From: Flavobacterium sp. W4I14
GTDB lineage: Bacteria; Bacteroidota; Bacteroidia; Sphingobacteriales; Sphingobacteriaceae
Length of the DNA stretch: 64,000 bases
Reading direction: 5' to 3'
NCBI GenBank assembly: GCA_030817875.1
Contig: JAUSZU010000001.1
Location: forward strand, 1,984,001 to 2,048,000
Positions 9,145 through 17,759 of this stretch are shown one piece after another (position 1 is the stretch's first letter; each line of letters opens with the position of its first letter). The position numbers were made by a program, and so were the translations under genes. The notes beneath the pieces are model-generated. The model was not told the origin of the DNA, searched no databases, and was given only the letters and a program-made list of their open reading frames with translations.

Positions 9145-9720
9145 CTAATTCAAATTCGGGTCTGTCGGAAAATTACTGATATGCGCATATTTTGGTCCTA
9201 AGTTTACAACTACATCCCGCCAAAGTTTTTCGTCATCGTTACTAAAAATGAGATCAGGATTAAAGGTATCGCTCACCATCCAAGCATTCTGCTCTATTTC
9301 GCGATCAAGCTGTCCGTGGTCCCAACCAGAGTAGCCCATAAAAAACTTTATTTCATCAGCGCTTATGGCATTGGTATTTAAAAGGATTTTAAGTGTTTCA
9401 AAATTTCCGCCCCAGTACAATCCATTGCCGATGGGCTCACCGCTCTGCAGTTTATCATAACTTCGATGTATAAAATGCAAGGTATCTGCTGCAACTGGTC
9501 CACCAAAATAAATGTAGTTTTTTGCATCCCATAAATCCTGTATCACATCATTCAGCATAAGATTTCCTACCTGATTCAGAATATAGCCCACGGTGCCATC
9601 ATCGCCATGCTCTGTTAACAGCACAACAGATCTTTTAAAATTAGGATCGGCCATAAAAGGCTCCGAGATGAGCAAGCGCCCTGTTTTTGGTTTTATATTG
9701 TTCAGCATGATGATAATCAT
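9145..9720 (-). CDS. YqgE/AlgH family protein
   Basis: A 191-residue member of the YqgE/AlgH family (UPF0301). The family shows GRLLISEP...NFKRSVVLLTEH near the N-terminus, then GTVGYILNQ, an IYFGGPV block, and GYSGWDHGQLDREI near residue 130. Molecular function is not settled; AlgH was first linked to alginate regulation in Pseudomonas. The start could be 9720 or, more like other members, the ATG at 9708 (MLNNIKPK). It is divergent from pdxH with only 34 nt between starts, so the two share a compact control region. Confidence 0.9.
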   Translation of the reverse strand: MIIIMLNNIKPKTGRLLISEPFMADPNFKRSVVLLTEHGDDGTVGYILNQVGNLMLNDVIQDLWDAKNYIYFGGPVAADTLHFIHRSYDKLQSGEPIGNGLYWGGNFETLKILLNTNAISADEIKFFMGYSGWDHGQLDREIEQNAWMVSDTFNPDLIFSNDDEKLWRDVVVNLGPKYAHISNFPTDPNLN

Positions 9721-9742
9721 TTGTTACACCGTAAAAGATGTC

Positions 9743-9750
9743 TATTTTTG
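9743..9750 (+). promoter_or_regulatory. Promoter -7 box of pdxH
   Basis: TATTTTTG matches TAnnTTTG and ends only 4 nt before the pdxH ATG. If transcription starts at the usual distance, the mRNA would be leaderless or nearly so. Confidence 0.6.
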
Positions 9751-9754
9751 TTAA

Positions 9755-10405
9755 ATGCAAGTTACAAATGAAATTCTACAAAACCTGCGCCAAGATTACA
9801 AAAGCGCTTCGCTGGATGAATCTGACGTGGATCAAGACCCTATAATCCAATTTAAAAAGTGGTTTCAGCATGCTGTTGACGCCCAGATATACGAACCCAA
9901 TGTAATGACTTTGGCTACAGCCGATAAAGCTGGCAGACCCGATGCCCGTATTGTTTTACTTAAAGGCGTTGATACAGATGGATTTAGGTTCTTTACAAAT
10001 TACCTAAGTGCCAAGGGAAAAGAGCTTAAACGTAATCCTTATGCAGCTTTAGTATTTTTCTGGCCTGAATTGGAAAGACAAGTGAGGATTGAAGGAACGG
10101 TAGAAAAACTAGATAAGGAAACTTCCGAAGAATATTTCAATACCAGGCCAATTGGCAGTCAAATTGGAGCAGTAGCTTCTCCACAGAGCCAGGTTATTCC
10201 AAATAGGGCATTTTTAGAAGAAAAATTTGAAGAATTAAAGGCTAAAAATACTGATAAAGGTATTGCAAAACCTGCGCACTGGGGCGGTTACATTGTAAAA
10301 CCAACCAGAATCGAGTTTTGGCAAGGAAGAAGCAGCAGACTGCACGACAGGATAAATTTTGAAAAGGTTAAGGGAATCTGGACTAAAACAAGATTAGCGC
10401 CATAA
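9755..10405 (+). CDS. pdxH: Pyridoxamine 5'-phosphate oxidase
   Basis: PdxH oxidises pyridoxamine/pyridoxine 5'-phosphate to PLP using FMN and oxygen. The 216-residue protein has the normal length. It shows the FMN/substrate blocks MTLATADKAGRPDARIVLLKGVD, FFTNYLSAKGKEL, FFWPELERQVRIEG, and the C-terminal signature IEFWQGRSSRLHDRI ending in RLAP. PLP made here would serve window enzymes such as BioA and the aspartate-type aminotransferase. It is followed by its own hairpin terminator and is monocistronic. Confidence 0.97.
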   Translation: MQVTNEILQNLRQDYKSASLDESDVDQDPIIQFKKWFQHAVDAQIYEPNVMTLATADKAGRPDARIVLLKGVDTDGFRFFTNYLSAKGKELKRNPYAALVFFWPELERQVRIEGTVEKLDKETSEEYFNTRPIGSQIGAVASPQSQVIPNRAFLEEKFEELKAKNTDKGIAKPAHWGGYIVKPTRIEFWQGRSSRLHDRINFEKVKGIWTKTRLAP

Positions 10406-10418
10406 GCTTGATATAACT

Positions 10419-10453
10419 AATAGAGATCGGCTATCCTGCAAGATCTCTATTTT
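10419..10453 (+). terminator. Terminator of pdxH
   Basis: A 10-bp perfect stem (AATAGAGATC at 10419-10428, GATCTCTATT at 10442-10451) followed by TT, 13 nt after the pdxH stop. Confidence 0.75.
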
Positions 10454-10498
10454 AACTAATCGTTTACTATTAAATTCTCTTTTTTTAATCTCTTAAAG

Positions 10499-11392
10499 AT
10501 GAAACAAATCGCAGTTATAGGATCTGGCACGATGGGAAATGGTATCGCTCATACCTTTGCACAATTCAATTATCAAGTCAACCTGATTGATATTAATCAA
10601 GCTGCATTGGATAGGGCCATACAAACCATTACCAAAAATTTAGACAGACAGCTTGCCAAAGGCACATTAACAGCAGATCAGAAAGCGGCCACGCTTAATA
10701 ACATCACCACATTTACCTCAATAAAGGATGGCGTTCAAAGTTCCGATTTAATTGTAGAAGCCGCTACCGAAAACGTAGACTTAAAACTGAAGATTTTTAA
10801 GGATTTAGATGAGTACGCACCTGCACATGCCATTCTGGCTTCTAATACTTCTTCTATTTCCATTACGCAGATTGCTGGCGTAACCGCTAGAGGTGATAAG
10901 GTAATCGGGATGCACTTTATGAACCCTGTCCCGGTAATGAAGTTAGTAGAAGTAATCCGTGGTTATGCCACCAGTGATGAAACAACAAAAACCATTATGG
11001 AGCTATCGCAAAGTTTGGAGAAAGTCCCTGTTGAGGTAAATGATTATCCGGGTTTTGTGGCTAACCGCATTTTAATGCCAATGATTAACGAGGCCATTTA
11101 CACCCTGTATGAAGACGTTGCAGGTGTTTACGAAATCGATACCGTTATGAAACTTGGAATGGCACATCCCATGGGGCCTTTGCAGCTGGCAGATTTTATT
11201 GGTCTGGATGTTTGTTTGGCCATATTAAAAGTATTGAACGATGGATTTGGGAACCCTAAATATGCTCCTTGCCCTTTATTGGTAAATATGGTTGCTGCAG
11301 GTAAAAAAGGTATTAAAACTGGCGAAGGTTTTTATCAATATACTGCCGGATCAAAAGATCTTGTCGTTTCTGATAAATTTAAAAAATCCTAA
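10499..11392 (+). CDS. 3-hydroxyacyl-CoA dehydrogenase (3-hydroxybutyryl-CoA type)
   Basis: NAD-dependent dehydrogenase of short-chain 3-hydroxyacyl-CoA esters, used in fatty-acid or butyrate-type metabolism. The Rossmann motif AVIGSGTMGNGIAH opens the protein, and the adenine-site block is LIVEAATENVDLK. The catalytic histidine lies in GMHFMNPVPVMKLVEVI, with the paired glutamate in VEVI. The C-terminal domain carries NDYPGFVANRILMP and GMAHPMGPLQLADFIGLD. At 297 residues it is the stand-alone monofunctional type, without an enoyl-CoA hydratase domain. No other beta-oxidation gene is adjacent. Confidence 0.93.
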   Translation: MKQIAVIGSGTMGNGIAHTFAQFNYQVNLIDINQAALDRAIQTITKNLDRQLAKGTLTADQKAATLNNITTFTSIKDGVQSSDLIVEAATENVDLKLKIFKDLDEYAPAHAILASNTSSISITQIAGVTARGDKVIGMHFMNPVPVMKLVEVIRGYATSDETTKTIMELSQSLEKVPVEVNDYPGFVANRILMPMINEAIYTLYEDVAGVYEIDTVMKLGMAHPMGPLQLADFIGLDVCLAILKVLNDGFGNPKYAPCPLLVNMVAAGKKGIKTGEGFYQYTAGSKDLVVSDKFKKS

Positions 11393-11411
11393 TTTTTTTA
11401 GCATTTAATTT

Positions 11412-11419
11412 TATATTTG
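11412..11419 (+). promoter_or_regulatory. Promoter -7 box of ruvB
   Basis: TATATTTG, an exact TAnnTTTG match, ends 4 nt before the ruvB ATG and 20 nt after the previous gene's stop. As at pdxH, the spacing implies little or no 5' leader. Confidence 0.65.
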
Positions 11420-11423
11420 CTGT

Positions 11424-12446
11424 ATGAATGAGAATCTGGATCCTGAAGCAAGCAACCTAAGCCCTACCGATCGCGATATTGAAAGGGTTTTAAGGCCACA
11501 GGCTTTTGAAGATTTTACGGGGCAGGAAAAAGTGATGGAAAATCTGAAGATTTTTGTTCAGGCGGCGAAACTCCGCGGCGAGGCTTTGGATCATGTTCTT
11601 TTGCATGGTCCTCCAGGATTAGGCAAAACCACACTTTCTCATATCATTGCCAATGAAATGGCTACTGGCATCAAAGTAACCTCTGGTCCGGTATTAGACA
11701 AACCCGGCGATTTAGCTGGCCTATTAACCGGTTTAGATGAAGGCGATATCCTTTTTATTGATGAGATCCATCGTTTATCTCCTCTTGTAGAAGAATACCT
11801 ATACTCTGCCATGGAGGATTTTAAAATCGATATTATGCTAGAAACTGGCCCGAATGCACGTTCGGTACAGATATCACTTAATCCTTTTACGTTAGTAGGT
11901 GCTACTACTCGCTCTGGATTGCTGACTGCTCCGTTAAGGGCACGTTTTGGTATCAATGCCCGCTTGGCTTACTATGATGCTAAATTGCTAACCACAATTG
12001 TGTTACGCTCTTCTGATATCTTAAAAACACCTATAAGCGACGAAGGTGCCTACGAAATTGCCCGACGTAGTCGTGGCACACCCCGTATCGCCAATGCACT
12101 TTTACGGAGAACAAGAGATTTTGCGCAGATTAAAGGAAACGGAAATATCGATACTGAAATTGCCCGCTATGCCCTTAATGCATTAAATGTAGATGAACAC
12201 GGCTTGGATGAAATGGACAACAGAATCCTGGTTACGATTATCGATAAATTTAAAGGCGGCCCGGTAGGTTTAAAAACCATTGCAACGGCTGTTGGGGAAG
12301 ATGAAGGCACTATTGAAGAAGTTTACGAACCGTTTTTGATTCAAGAGGGATATATTATGCGTACTTCTCGGGGTAGAGAAGTTACCGAAGCGGCTTACAA
12401 GCACTTAAAGAAAAATTATCCAGGCCAAACCGGGAAGCTGTTCTAA
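11424..12446 (+). CDS. ruvB: Holliday junction branch migration helicase RuvB
   Basis: RuvB is the AAA+ motor that drives branch migration with RuvA at Holliday junctions. The 340-residue protein shows [12 protein letters not shown], Walker [11 protein letters not shown], Walker [10 protein letters not shown], the sensor block GATTRSGLL, and the arginine-finger region [21 protein letters not shown] and the winged-helix end ([17 protein letters not shown]) complete the family pattern. ruvA and ruvC are not in the window. It is preceded by its own promoter box and followed by a dispersed repeat. Confidence 0.98.
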   Translation: MNENLDPEASNLSPTDRDIERVLRPQAFEDFTGQEKVMENLKIFVQAAKLRGEALDHVLLHGPPGLGKTTLSHIIANEMATGIKVTSGPVLDKPGDLAGLLTGLDEGDILFIDEIHRLSPLVEEYLYSAMEDFKIDIMLETGPNARSVQISLNPFTLVGATTRSGLLTAPLRARFGINARLAYYDAKLLTTIVLRSSDILKTPISDEGAYEIARRSRGTPRIANALLRRTRDFAQIKGNGNIDTEIARYALNALNVDEHGLDEMDNRILVTIIDKFKGGPVGLKTIATAVGEDEGTIEEVYEPFLIQEGYIMRTSRGREVTEAAYKHLKKNYPGQTGKLF

Positions 12447-12469
12447 TATAAGATTGTTTCTTGCCAAAT

Positions 12470-12552
12470 CGTCATTTCGACTGAAGTGCAACGGAATGGA
12501 GAAATCTGCTATCATTGTATTTAAAGATCTCTCCACTGCGGTCGAGATGACG
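12470..12552. repeat. Dispersed palindromic intergenic element
   Basis: Starts CGTCATTTCGAC and ends GTCGAGATGACG, so its ends are inverted copies (with one mismatch). The inside carries GGAGAAATCT and AGATCTCTCC, also inverted. It belongs to the same CGTCAT-framed family as several other intergenic elements here. The remainder to 12684 holds a degenerate second piece (near 12590-12620) and the upstream region of the next gene. Confidence 0.75.
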
Positions 12553-12684
12553 ATTTATGTTTAAGAGTGCTTCATACAACCCACGACCCTCCTTCTTCAG
12601 TTCGCAATGACGATCTGCTGAAAAAATACAATCCATCTGAACATTTAAGCCCTTTTGGTGTTCATAAAATAGAAATCAAACATT

Positions 12685-14193
12685 ATGAATATTGAATTAC
12701 GTAAACTAACGCTCGAAGATTACGAAGATCTTAAAGAATCGATGCTCCAGGCCTACGACAGTATGGGTGGTTCCATCTGGCCAAAATCAAGTATTGCAAA
12801 ACTTTTAAATATTTTCCCTGAAGGACAGCTCTGTATCGCTGTTGATGATAAGGTTGTAGCCTGTTCATTAGCCATTATTGTAGAATACGACGAATATGGA
12901 GATCGGCATACCTACAAGTTGATCACTGGTGATTATTCTTTTACAACACACGACCCCAACGGCGATACGCTATATGGAATCGAAATTTTCGTGCACCCTG
13001 ACTTCCGTGGTTTGCGCTTGGGAAGAAGGTTATATGAGGCACGTAAAGAACTCTGCGAAAGCCTAAATCTAAAAAGCATTATTGCCGGTGGCAGAATTCC
13101 GGGTTATCACCAATATGCAGAACAACTTAGCCCAAGGCAGTATATAGACAAGGTAAAAGCAAAAGAAATTTACGATCCTACATTGACTTTCCAGATCTCT
13201 AATGATTTTCACGTAAGAAAAGTATTGAAAAACTATTTACCTGGTGATAAAGAATCAAAAGAGTACGCTACCTTAATTGAGTGGAATAACATTTATTATC
13301 AAGGTATTGATGCTTCAGCCCGTTCGGCAATGACCATCCGTTTGGGTTTGGTGCAATGGGAAATGCGTTTATTCCCCAATATGGACGCATTTTATGAGCA
13401 AGTAGAGTTTTTTGTTGACGCGCTAAGTGGTTACAAATCAGATTTCGTGATGTTCCCTGAGCTATTTAACACGCCCTTACTGCAACCTTATAATCATTTG
13501 CCAGAGATTGAGGCCATGCGCAAACTTGCCGAAAAAACGGAAGAGATTGTACAAAGAATGCACGAGTACTCGTTGAGCTACAATACTAACATCATTACCG
13601 GCAGTATGCCACTTATTGAAGATGGTAAACTTTATAATGCCACTTACCTTTGCCACCGTACCGGAAAAATAGACGAGTACAGGAAAATTCACATTACACC
13701 AAATGAACAGAAATATTATGGTATGATCGGCGGCGATAGAGTACAGGTATTTGATACCGATTGCGGTAAAGTAGGCATTTTGATCTGTTATGATGTAGAA
13801 TTCCCTGAATTAAGCCGCATTTACGCCGATCAGGGCATGCAGATTTTATTTGTGCCATTCTTAACCGATACACAAAATGGTTATACACGTGTTCGCCATT
13901 GCGCTCAGGCCAGGGCGATAGAAAATGAATGTTATGTGGCCATTGCAGGTTGCGTGGGCAATTTGCCGAAGGTAAACAACATGGACATTCAGTTTGCGCA
14001 ATCAGCGGTTTTTACACCTTCTGATTTCGCTTTCCCAACCAATGCCATAAAAGCAGAAGCTACGCCAAATACAGAGATGGTATTGGTGGTAGATGTTGAC
14101 CTGCATCTACTAGACGAACTGCACCACTATGGAACAGTAAAGGTGCTAAAAGACAGAAGAAAAGACCTTTATCAGGTTAAACTTTTGAAATAA
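12685..14193 (+). CDS. GNAT acetyltransferase / carbon-nitrogen hydrolase fusion
   Basis: Two enzymes in one chain of 502 residues. Residues about 1-200 form a GNAT N-acetyltransferase domain, with IEIFVHPDFRGLRLGRRLYE as the acetyl-CoA-binding motif A. Residues about 220-500 form a nitrilase-superfamily domain with the full catalytic triad: Glu259 in FPELF, Lys334 in YRKIHITP and Cys368 in ILICYDVEFPEL. This domain order is a known bifunctional family; its substrate is not established, though an amidase/acetylation pair on a small amide is plausible. The gene is monocistronic, with a terminator 10 nt after the stop. Confidence 0.93.
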   Translation: MNIELRKLTLEDYEDLKESMLQAYDSMGGSIWPKSSIAKLLNIFPEGQLCIAVDDKVVACSLAIIVEYDEYGDRHTYKLITGDYSFTTHDPNGDTLYGIEIFVHPDFRGLRLGRRLYEARKELCESLNLKSIIAGGRIPGYHQYAEQLSPRQYIDKVKAKEIYDPTLTFQISNDFHVRKVLKNYLPGDKESKEYATLIEWNNIYYQGIDASARSAMTIRLGLVQWEMRLFPNMDAFYEQVEFFVDALSGYKSDFVMFPELFNTPLLQPYNHLPEIEAMRKLAEKTEEIVQRMHEYSLSYNTNIITGSMPLIEDGKLYNATYLCHRTGKIDEYRKIHITPNEQKYYGMIGGDRVQVFDTDCGKVGILICYDVEFPELSRIYADQGMQILFVPFLTDTQNGYTRVRHCAQARAIENECYVAIAGCVGNLPKVNNMDIQFAQSAVFTPSDFAFPTNAIKAEATPNTEMVLVVDVDLHLLDELHHYGTVKVLKDRRKDLYQVKLLK

Positions 14194-14203
14194 TAATCTA
14201 TAA

Positions 14204-14240
14204 AAAATGCCGGTCTAATGAATGAGCCGGCATTTTCATT
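14204..14240. terminator. Terminator between convergent genes
   Basis: Perfect 10-bp stem (AAAATGCCGG at 14204-14213, CCGGCATTTT at 14227-14236) with A and T flanks. It serves the GNAT-nitrilase gene and probably also the small minus-strand gene that ends at 14256. Confidence 0.8.
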
Positions 14241-14255
14241 ATAATCTAAAGCTAA

Positions 14256-14462
14256 TTATTTTCTCATCACAAACCATATAATCAGGCCAATAATCACAGC
14301 TAGTGGCAATACCCACTTCAAAGCTTGACCACCACCGTTTTCATCTTTCTCAGTTACCGCTGGCTTTGCTGGCCCTGGATCTTCTTTATGACTTTCGTAA
14401 TCTTTTTCGATCGGTTTAGGAGCTGCTCCTGATTCCGTATGTTGTGGATCTATATTTTCCAT
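14256..14462 (-). CDS. Small protein with C-terminal membrane anchor, 68 aa
   Basis: Not a named family. Residues 1-46 are hydrophilic, rich in Pro, Glu, Lys and Gly and probably disordered (PKPIEKDYE, EDPGPAKPA, ENGGGQ). Residues about 48-66 form one strong transmembrane helix (WVLPLAVIIGLIIWFVM), followed by a positive RK end. The likely topology is a tail-anchored or N-in inner-membrane protein. Similar short proline-rich anchored proteins are common in Sphingobacteriaceae (from memory). Function unknown. Confidence 0.65.
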   Translation of the reverse strand: MENIDPQHTESGAAPKPIEKDYESHKEDPGPAKPAVTEKDENGGGQALKWVLPLAVIIGLIIWFVMRK

Positions 14463-14584
14463 AGCTAATACTCTAAAGTTCTTCCTTTCCTAGTGGTATT
14501 CCAATCAGGATGAACCATAATTAATTAATTTAGTTTCTGTATTTAGAACAAGTGATTAATGAAAATGTTTTAAATCCTAAGCCT

Positions 14585-14592
14585 TATCTTTG
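14585..14592 (+). promoter_or_regulatory. Promoter -7 box that sets the queG start
   Basis: TATCTTTG matches TAnnTTTG and ends 7 nt before GTG 14600. An in-frame GTG exists upstream at 14552, but the box lies between the two, so the downstream GTG is the likely start. Confidence 0.6.
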
Positions 14593-14599
14593 CAGATCG

Positions 14600-15535
14600 G
14601 TGTACAACAATTCTGCAAAATATAGCCAACTCATCAAAGATGAAGCCCTGCGTTTAGGCTTTATGGCCTGTGGTATTTCAAAAGCTGAATTTCTGGAAGA
14701 AGAAGCACCAAGGTTAGAAAAATGGCTGAGCCAAAACCGACATGGCGAAATGAAATATATGGAAAATTATTTCGATAAACGCCTCGACCCCAGACTTTTA
14801 GTAGAGGATGCAAAATCAGTAATTTCCTTATCCTTAAACTATTATACGGAAGAAAAACAATCAGATCCTGATGCGCCAAAAATTTCCAAGTATGCATACG
14901 GACAAGATTACCATACCGTATTAAAAGATAAATTAAAAGAATTAACTCATTTCATTGAAGAAAACATTGGTGAAGTTTCGGGAAGGGCGTTTGTAGATTC
15001 TGCTCCTGTTTTGGATCGTGCCTGGGCGAAAAAGTCGGGTATTGGCTGGATAGGTAAAAATTCTAACCTGATCAGTAAAACTGATGGTTCCTTTTTCTTT
15101 CTTGCAGAGTTGATTGTTGATCTGGAGCTAGATTACGATCACCCCTACCAAGCTGACTATTGCGGAAGCTGCACACGATGTTTAGATGCCTGCCCAACTG
15201 ATGCCATTATTGCACCTCAGGTTGTAGATGGAACCAAATGTATCTCCTATCTCACCATTGAGCTGAAAAATGAAATCCCCAATGAGTTTAAAGATAAAAT
15301 GAGCAACTGGATGTTCGGTTGTGATATCTGTCAGGATGTTTGCCCGTGGAACCGTTTCTCTAAAGCACACAATGAAGAAGCTTTTAAGCCTGAGCATGGC
15401 TTACTGGATTTGAACGCAAAAGATCTGACGGAAATTACAGATGATGTTTTTAAAAAGGTCTTTAAAGGATCGGCGGTTAAGCGCACTAAATTTTCCGGAC
15501 TGAAAAGGAATATCGATTTTCTGAAACCTGAATAA
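14600..15535 (+). CDS. queG: Epoxyqueuosine reductase
   Basis: QueG performs the last step of queuosine formation in tRNA, reducing epoxyqueuosine; the characterised enzymes use cobalamin and two [4Fe-4S] clusters. Visible motifs are [11 protein letters not shown] near the start, [18 protein letters not shown], the [23 protein letters not shown] segment, and two ferredoxin-like cysteine clusters: [12 protein letters not shown] and [11 protein letters not shown]. From GTG 14600 the protein is 311 residues and its N-terminus ([12 protein letters not shown]) aligns with known family starts; a start at 14552 would add 16 residues across the promoter box. queA, an earlier step, is at 48.6 kb. Confidence 0.94.
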   Translation: MYNNSAKYSQLIKDEALRLGFMACGISKAEFLEEEAPRLEKWLSQNRHGEMKYMENYFDKRLDPRLLVEDAKSVISLSLNYYTEEKQSDPDAPKISKYAYGQDYHTVLKDKLKELTHFIEENIGEVSGRAFVDSAPVLDRAWAKKSGIGWIGKNSNLISKTDGSFFFLAELIVDLELDYDHPYQADYCGSCTRCLDACPTDAIIAPQVVDGTKCISYLTIELKNEIPNEFKDKMSNWMFGCDICQDVCPWNRFSKAHNEEAFKPEHGLLDLNAKDLTEITDDVFKKVFKGSAVKRTKFSGLKRNIDFLKPE

Positions 15536-15540
15536 TGTTT

Positions 15541-15690
15541 ATCGTCATTCGAGCGAAAAGTAACAGAGTCGAGAACCTGGAGGCTCAGCGAAGCTAAATC
15601 TATATCAATATGTCAGTCTGAGCGGAGTCGAAGACCCTAGTACAGTTAAAGATCTCTCCATTCCGCTTCGCTCCAGTCGAGATGACGATT
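15541..15690. repeat. Composite dispersed intergenic element
   Basis: Starts ATCGTCATTCGAG and ends CTCCAGTCGAGATGACGAT. Inside are two further GTCGA-containing modules (GAGTCGAGAACCT, GAGCGGAGTCGAAGACC). It is probably two members of the CGTCAT family placed back to back. The rest of the gap to 15784 holds nothing recognisable. Confidence 0.7.
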
Positions 15691-15784
15691 CATGGCAATA
15701 ACTGTACATCAAGATAAATTTATTAACGAAATTAAGTTAAACTAAGCAGATCGCCAAGAAAAACTTGACTTCTTTGGTATTCAT

Positions 15785-17644
15785 CTAATTCAACGAAAAA
15801 CTATTATCACTTTTCACTTTATCAGGGATGTGTGGGTTTCCCATCACTACTTTTGATAATTTCTTGCTTGTTTTTATATTTATTTTCACTTGCTTATCCC
15901 CTTTTTCCCAAACACCAATGGTACTATGGTTATTTTCGATAGCACCATCTTCATAAGTCAGGGATAAATCAATTGGCAACGGCTTAACGCTTTTGTTCTC
16001 AATGGTAATCGTATATCCACTTGATGTTTTCTCTACAGCCTTTATAGCCATATCGGTAACGCCATCTTCAAAAAACCAGGCTTTCCAAAACCAGTTTAAA
16101 TTTTTACCGCTTCCCTCATTCATGCTATTAAAGAAATCGTATGGCATCGGGTGTTTACCATTCCAGTTTTTAATATAAGTATGCAAAGCTTTGGTAAACA
16201 GTTCATCTCCTAGGTAATCTTTAACAAACAAATAAGCCAAACCTGGTTTAGGGTACGAATTGGTAAAAGATCCTGATCCTTTTAAATCTGGCGTTAAAGT
16301 CATTATTGGGGTGTCATCTTTCCCGCCAGATGAGGAAGCCGTAGGTTGTACGCCGTATTCATCAACGATCGTGGAATCAATCATCGGAGAAATCAACCAC
16401 TCGCCTATTGTGGCCCAACCTTCGTCCATCCAACCATATTTTGTCTCATTTATGCCCATGTAAAAAGGAAACATAGTATGAAAAATTTCATGGTCAGTTA
16501 AGGTAATGGCATCTGTGCGATTATCAACCGGGTTATCGTTCACCATCATTGGGTATTCCATTTGGTCCAAACCATCGAATATCGTTTCATGATTGTATGG
16601 AAAAGGCCATTTAGGAAAAGTATAACTCATGGCTTCAACCGTTTTACGGGCGAAATCAATCACTTCATAATAATCTTTATGTTTTGGATTAAAAACAGCA
16701 TCTACACGGGTTCTTCTTTTTGTTCCAGGATCAACTATTAAACTGCTCGATTTCCACAGGTAATGATCGCTTAAGGCAAATACAAAATCAGTAACATTTT
16801 TAGCCTCGAATTTAAAGGTATTAAAAGCATTCGGCTGAGTGACTTTTTTATCAGCTAAATCCTTGTCGGTAATCACATCAATTACGGCATCATTTTTTTC
16901 GGCAGATAACATTCTGGAAACAATATCTTTCTGGAAAACTTCTGAAGGGTTTTTCAGGTCGCCGGTTGCCCAAACTCCATAACCACCTGGAACTGTAATT
17001 GAAGCATTGAACTGGTCAAAATCGTTATAAAACTCCTCAGCTCCTGTGTAAGGGAATTTATTCCACCCGTCTACATCATCATAAACTGCGATACGCGGGA
17101 AAAAGTAAGCCACGAAATGAGATCCCTCATCTACCTGACCTGTACGCATATGTGATCCTTTATTTAAAGTATAACTATAGTCGATAGTAAAGCTAATGGT
17201 TTTGCCAGGAACAACCGCAGGAACATTAACAGTCATATTGGTTCCATCAATTTTAAAATCAGTGATTGACTTTCCGTTTGCTGCCAGTTTTTCAATAGCA
17301 ACTCCATCACCCAGGTCAGATTCTGCCAATTTTGACTTTCTTGGTATCCCTTTTTTATATAGATTTGGGTAAAGCTTAAACCAGATCTGCTTCAGCGTAT
17401 CAGGACTATTATTGGTATAAGTTACCTGAACCTTACCTTTTAATAACCTGCTAACTGGATTAAAATCTACATTCAGATCGTATTTTGAAGTATTTTGCCA
17501 ATAATTTTTCCCCGGCTTTCCGTCCGTATTTCTCGTTTCCTTTTGATAGGTTTTCTGAAATTCAGGTGCTATTGGTAAAGTAGTCTGCCCGCTTGCGTAA
17601 AATGCTGTACACAATAAAAGGCTAAATATTTTTATAAATTTCAT
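15785..17644 (-). CDS. M1 family metallopeptidase (aminopeptidase N-like), exported
   Basis: A secreted zinc peptidase of 619 residues. The signal peptide is residues 1-19 (MKFIKIFSLLLCTAFYASG). The catalytic site is complete: HEIFH at about 385-389 and, after exactly 18 residues, the third zinc ligand Glu408 in MDEGWA. The exopeptidase substrate motif, usually GxMEN, appears here as DQMEYP, as in the Bacteroidota M1 subgroup. An N-terminal beta domain (KGKVQVTYTNNSPDTLKQIWFKLYPN) precedes it. The C-terminal ERAP/HEAT half is missing, as in short bacterial members. It probably trims peptides in the periplasm. A 14-bp palindrome lies just upstream. Confidence 0.93.
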   Translation of the reverse strand: MKFIKIFSLLLCTAFYASGQTTLPIAPEFQKTYQKETRNTDGKPGKNYWQNTSKYDLNVDFNPVSRLLKGKVQVTYTNNSPDTLKQIWFKLYPNLYKKGIPRKSKLAESDLGDGVAIEKLAANGKSITDFKIDGTNMTVNVPAVVPGKTISFTIDYSYTLNKGSHMRTGQVDEGSHFVAYFFPRIAVYDDVDGWNKFPYTGAEEFYNDFDQFNASITVPGGYGVWATGDLKNPSEVFQKDIVSRMLSAEKNDAVIDVITDKDLADKKVTQPNAFNTFKFEAKNVTDFVFALSDHYLWKSSSLIVDPGTKRRTRVDAVFNPKHKDYYEVIDFARKTVEAMSYTFPKWPFPYNHETIFDGLDQMEYPMMVNDNPVDNRTDAITLTDHEIFHTMFPFYMGINETKYGWMDEGWATIGEWLISPMIDSTIVDEYGVQPTASSSGGKDDTPIMTLTPDLKGSGSFTNSYPKPGLAYLFVKDYLGDELFTKALHTYIKNWNGKHPMPYDFFNSMNEGSGKNLNWFWKAWFFEDGVTDMAIKAVEKTSSGYTITIENKSVKPLPIDLSLTYEDGAIENNHSTIGVWEKGDKQVKINIKTSKKLSKVVMGNPHIPDKVKSDNSFSLN

Positions 17645-17658
17645 TTTTTGAGTTTAGG

Positions 17659-17672
17659 GCAAAGCGCTTTGC
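17659..17672. promoter_or_regulatory. 14-bp perfect palindrome upstream of the M1 peptidase gene
   Basis: GCAAAGCGCTTTGC, perfectly self-complementary, lies 15-28 nt upstream of the peptidase ATG. It could be an operator or a 5'-UTR hairpin. No regulator can be assigned. Confidence 0.4.
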
Positions 17673-17759
17673 GCATGACGTAATGTTATCTTTAATAACC
17701 AATCAATATTAACAGTTAACCGACTAGCCAGTTTATACAATTAACCGATTAATCAAAAT

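Noticed and set aside
14552..14599. Upstream GTG as queG start
   Set aside because: A TATCTTTG promoter box lies between it and the GTG at 14600, and the extra residues are not seen in QueG proteins.
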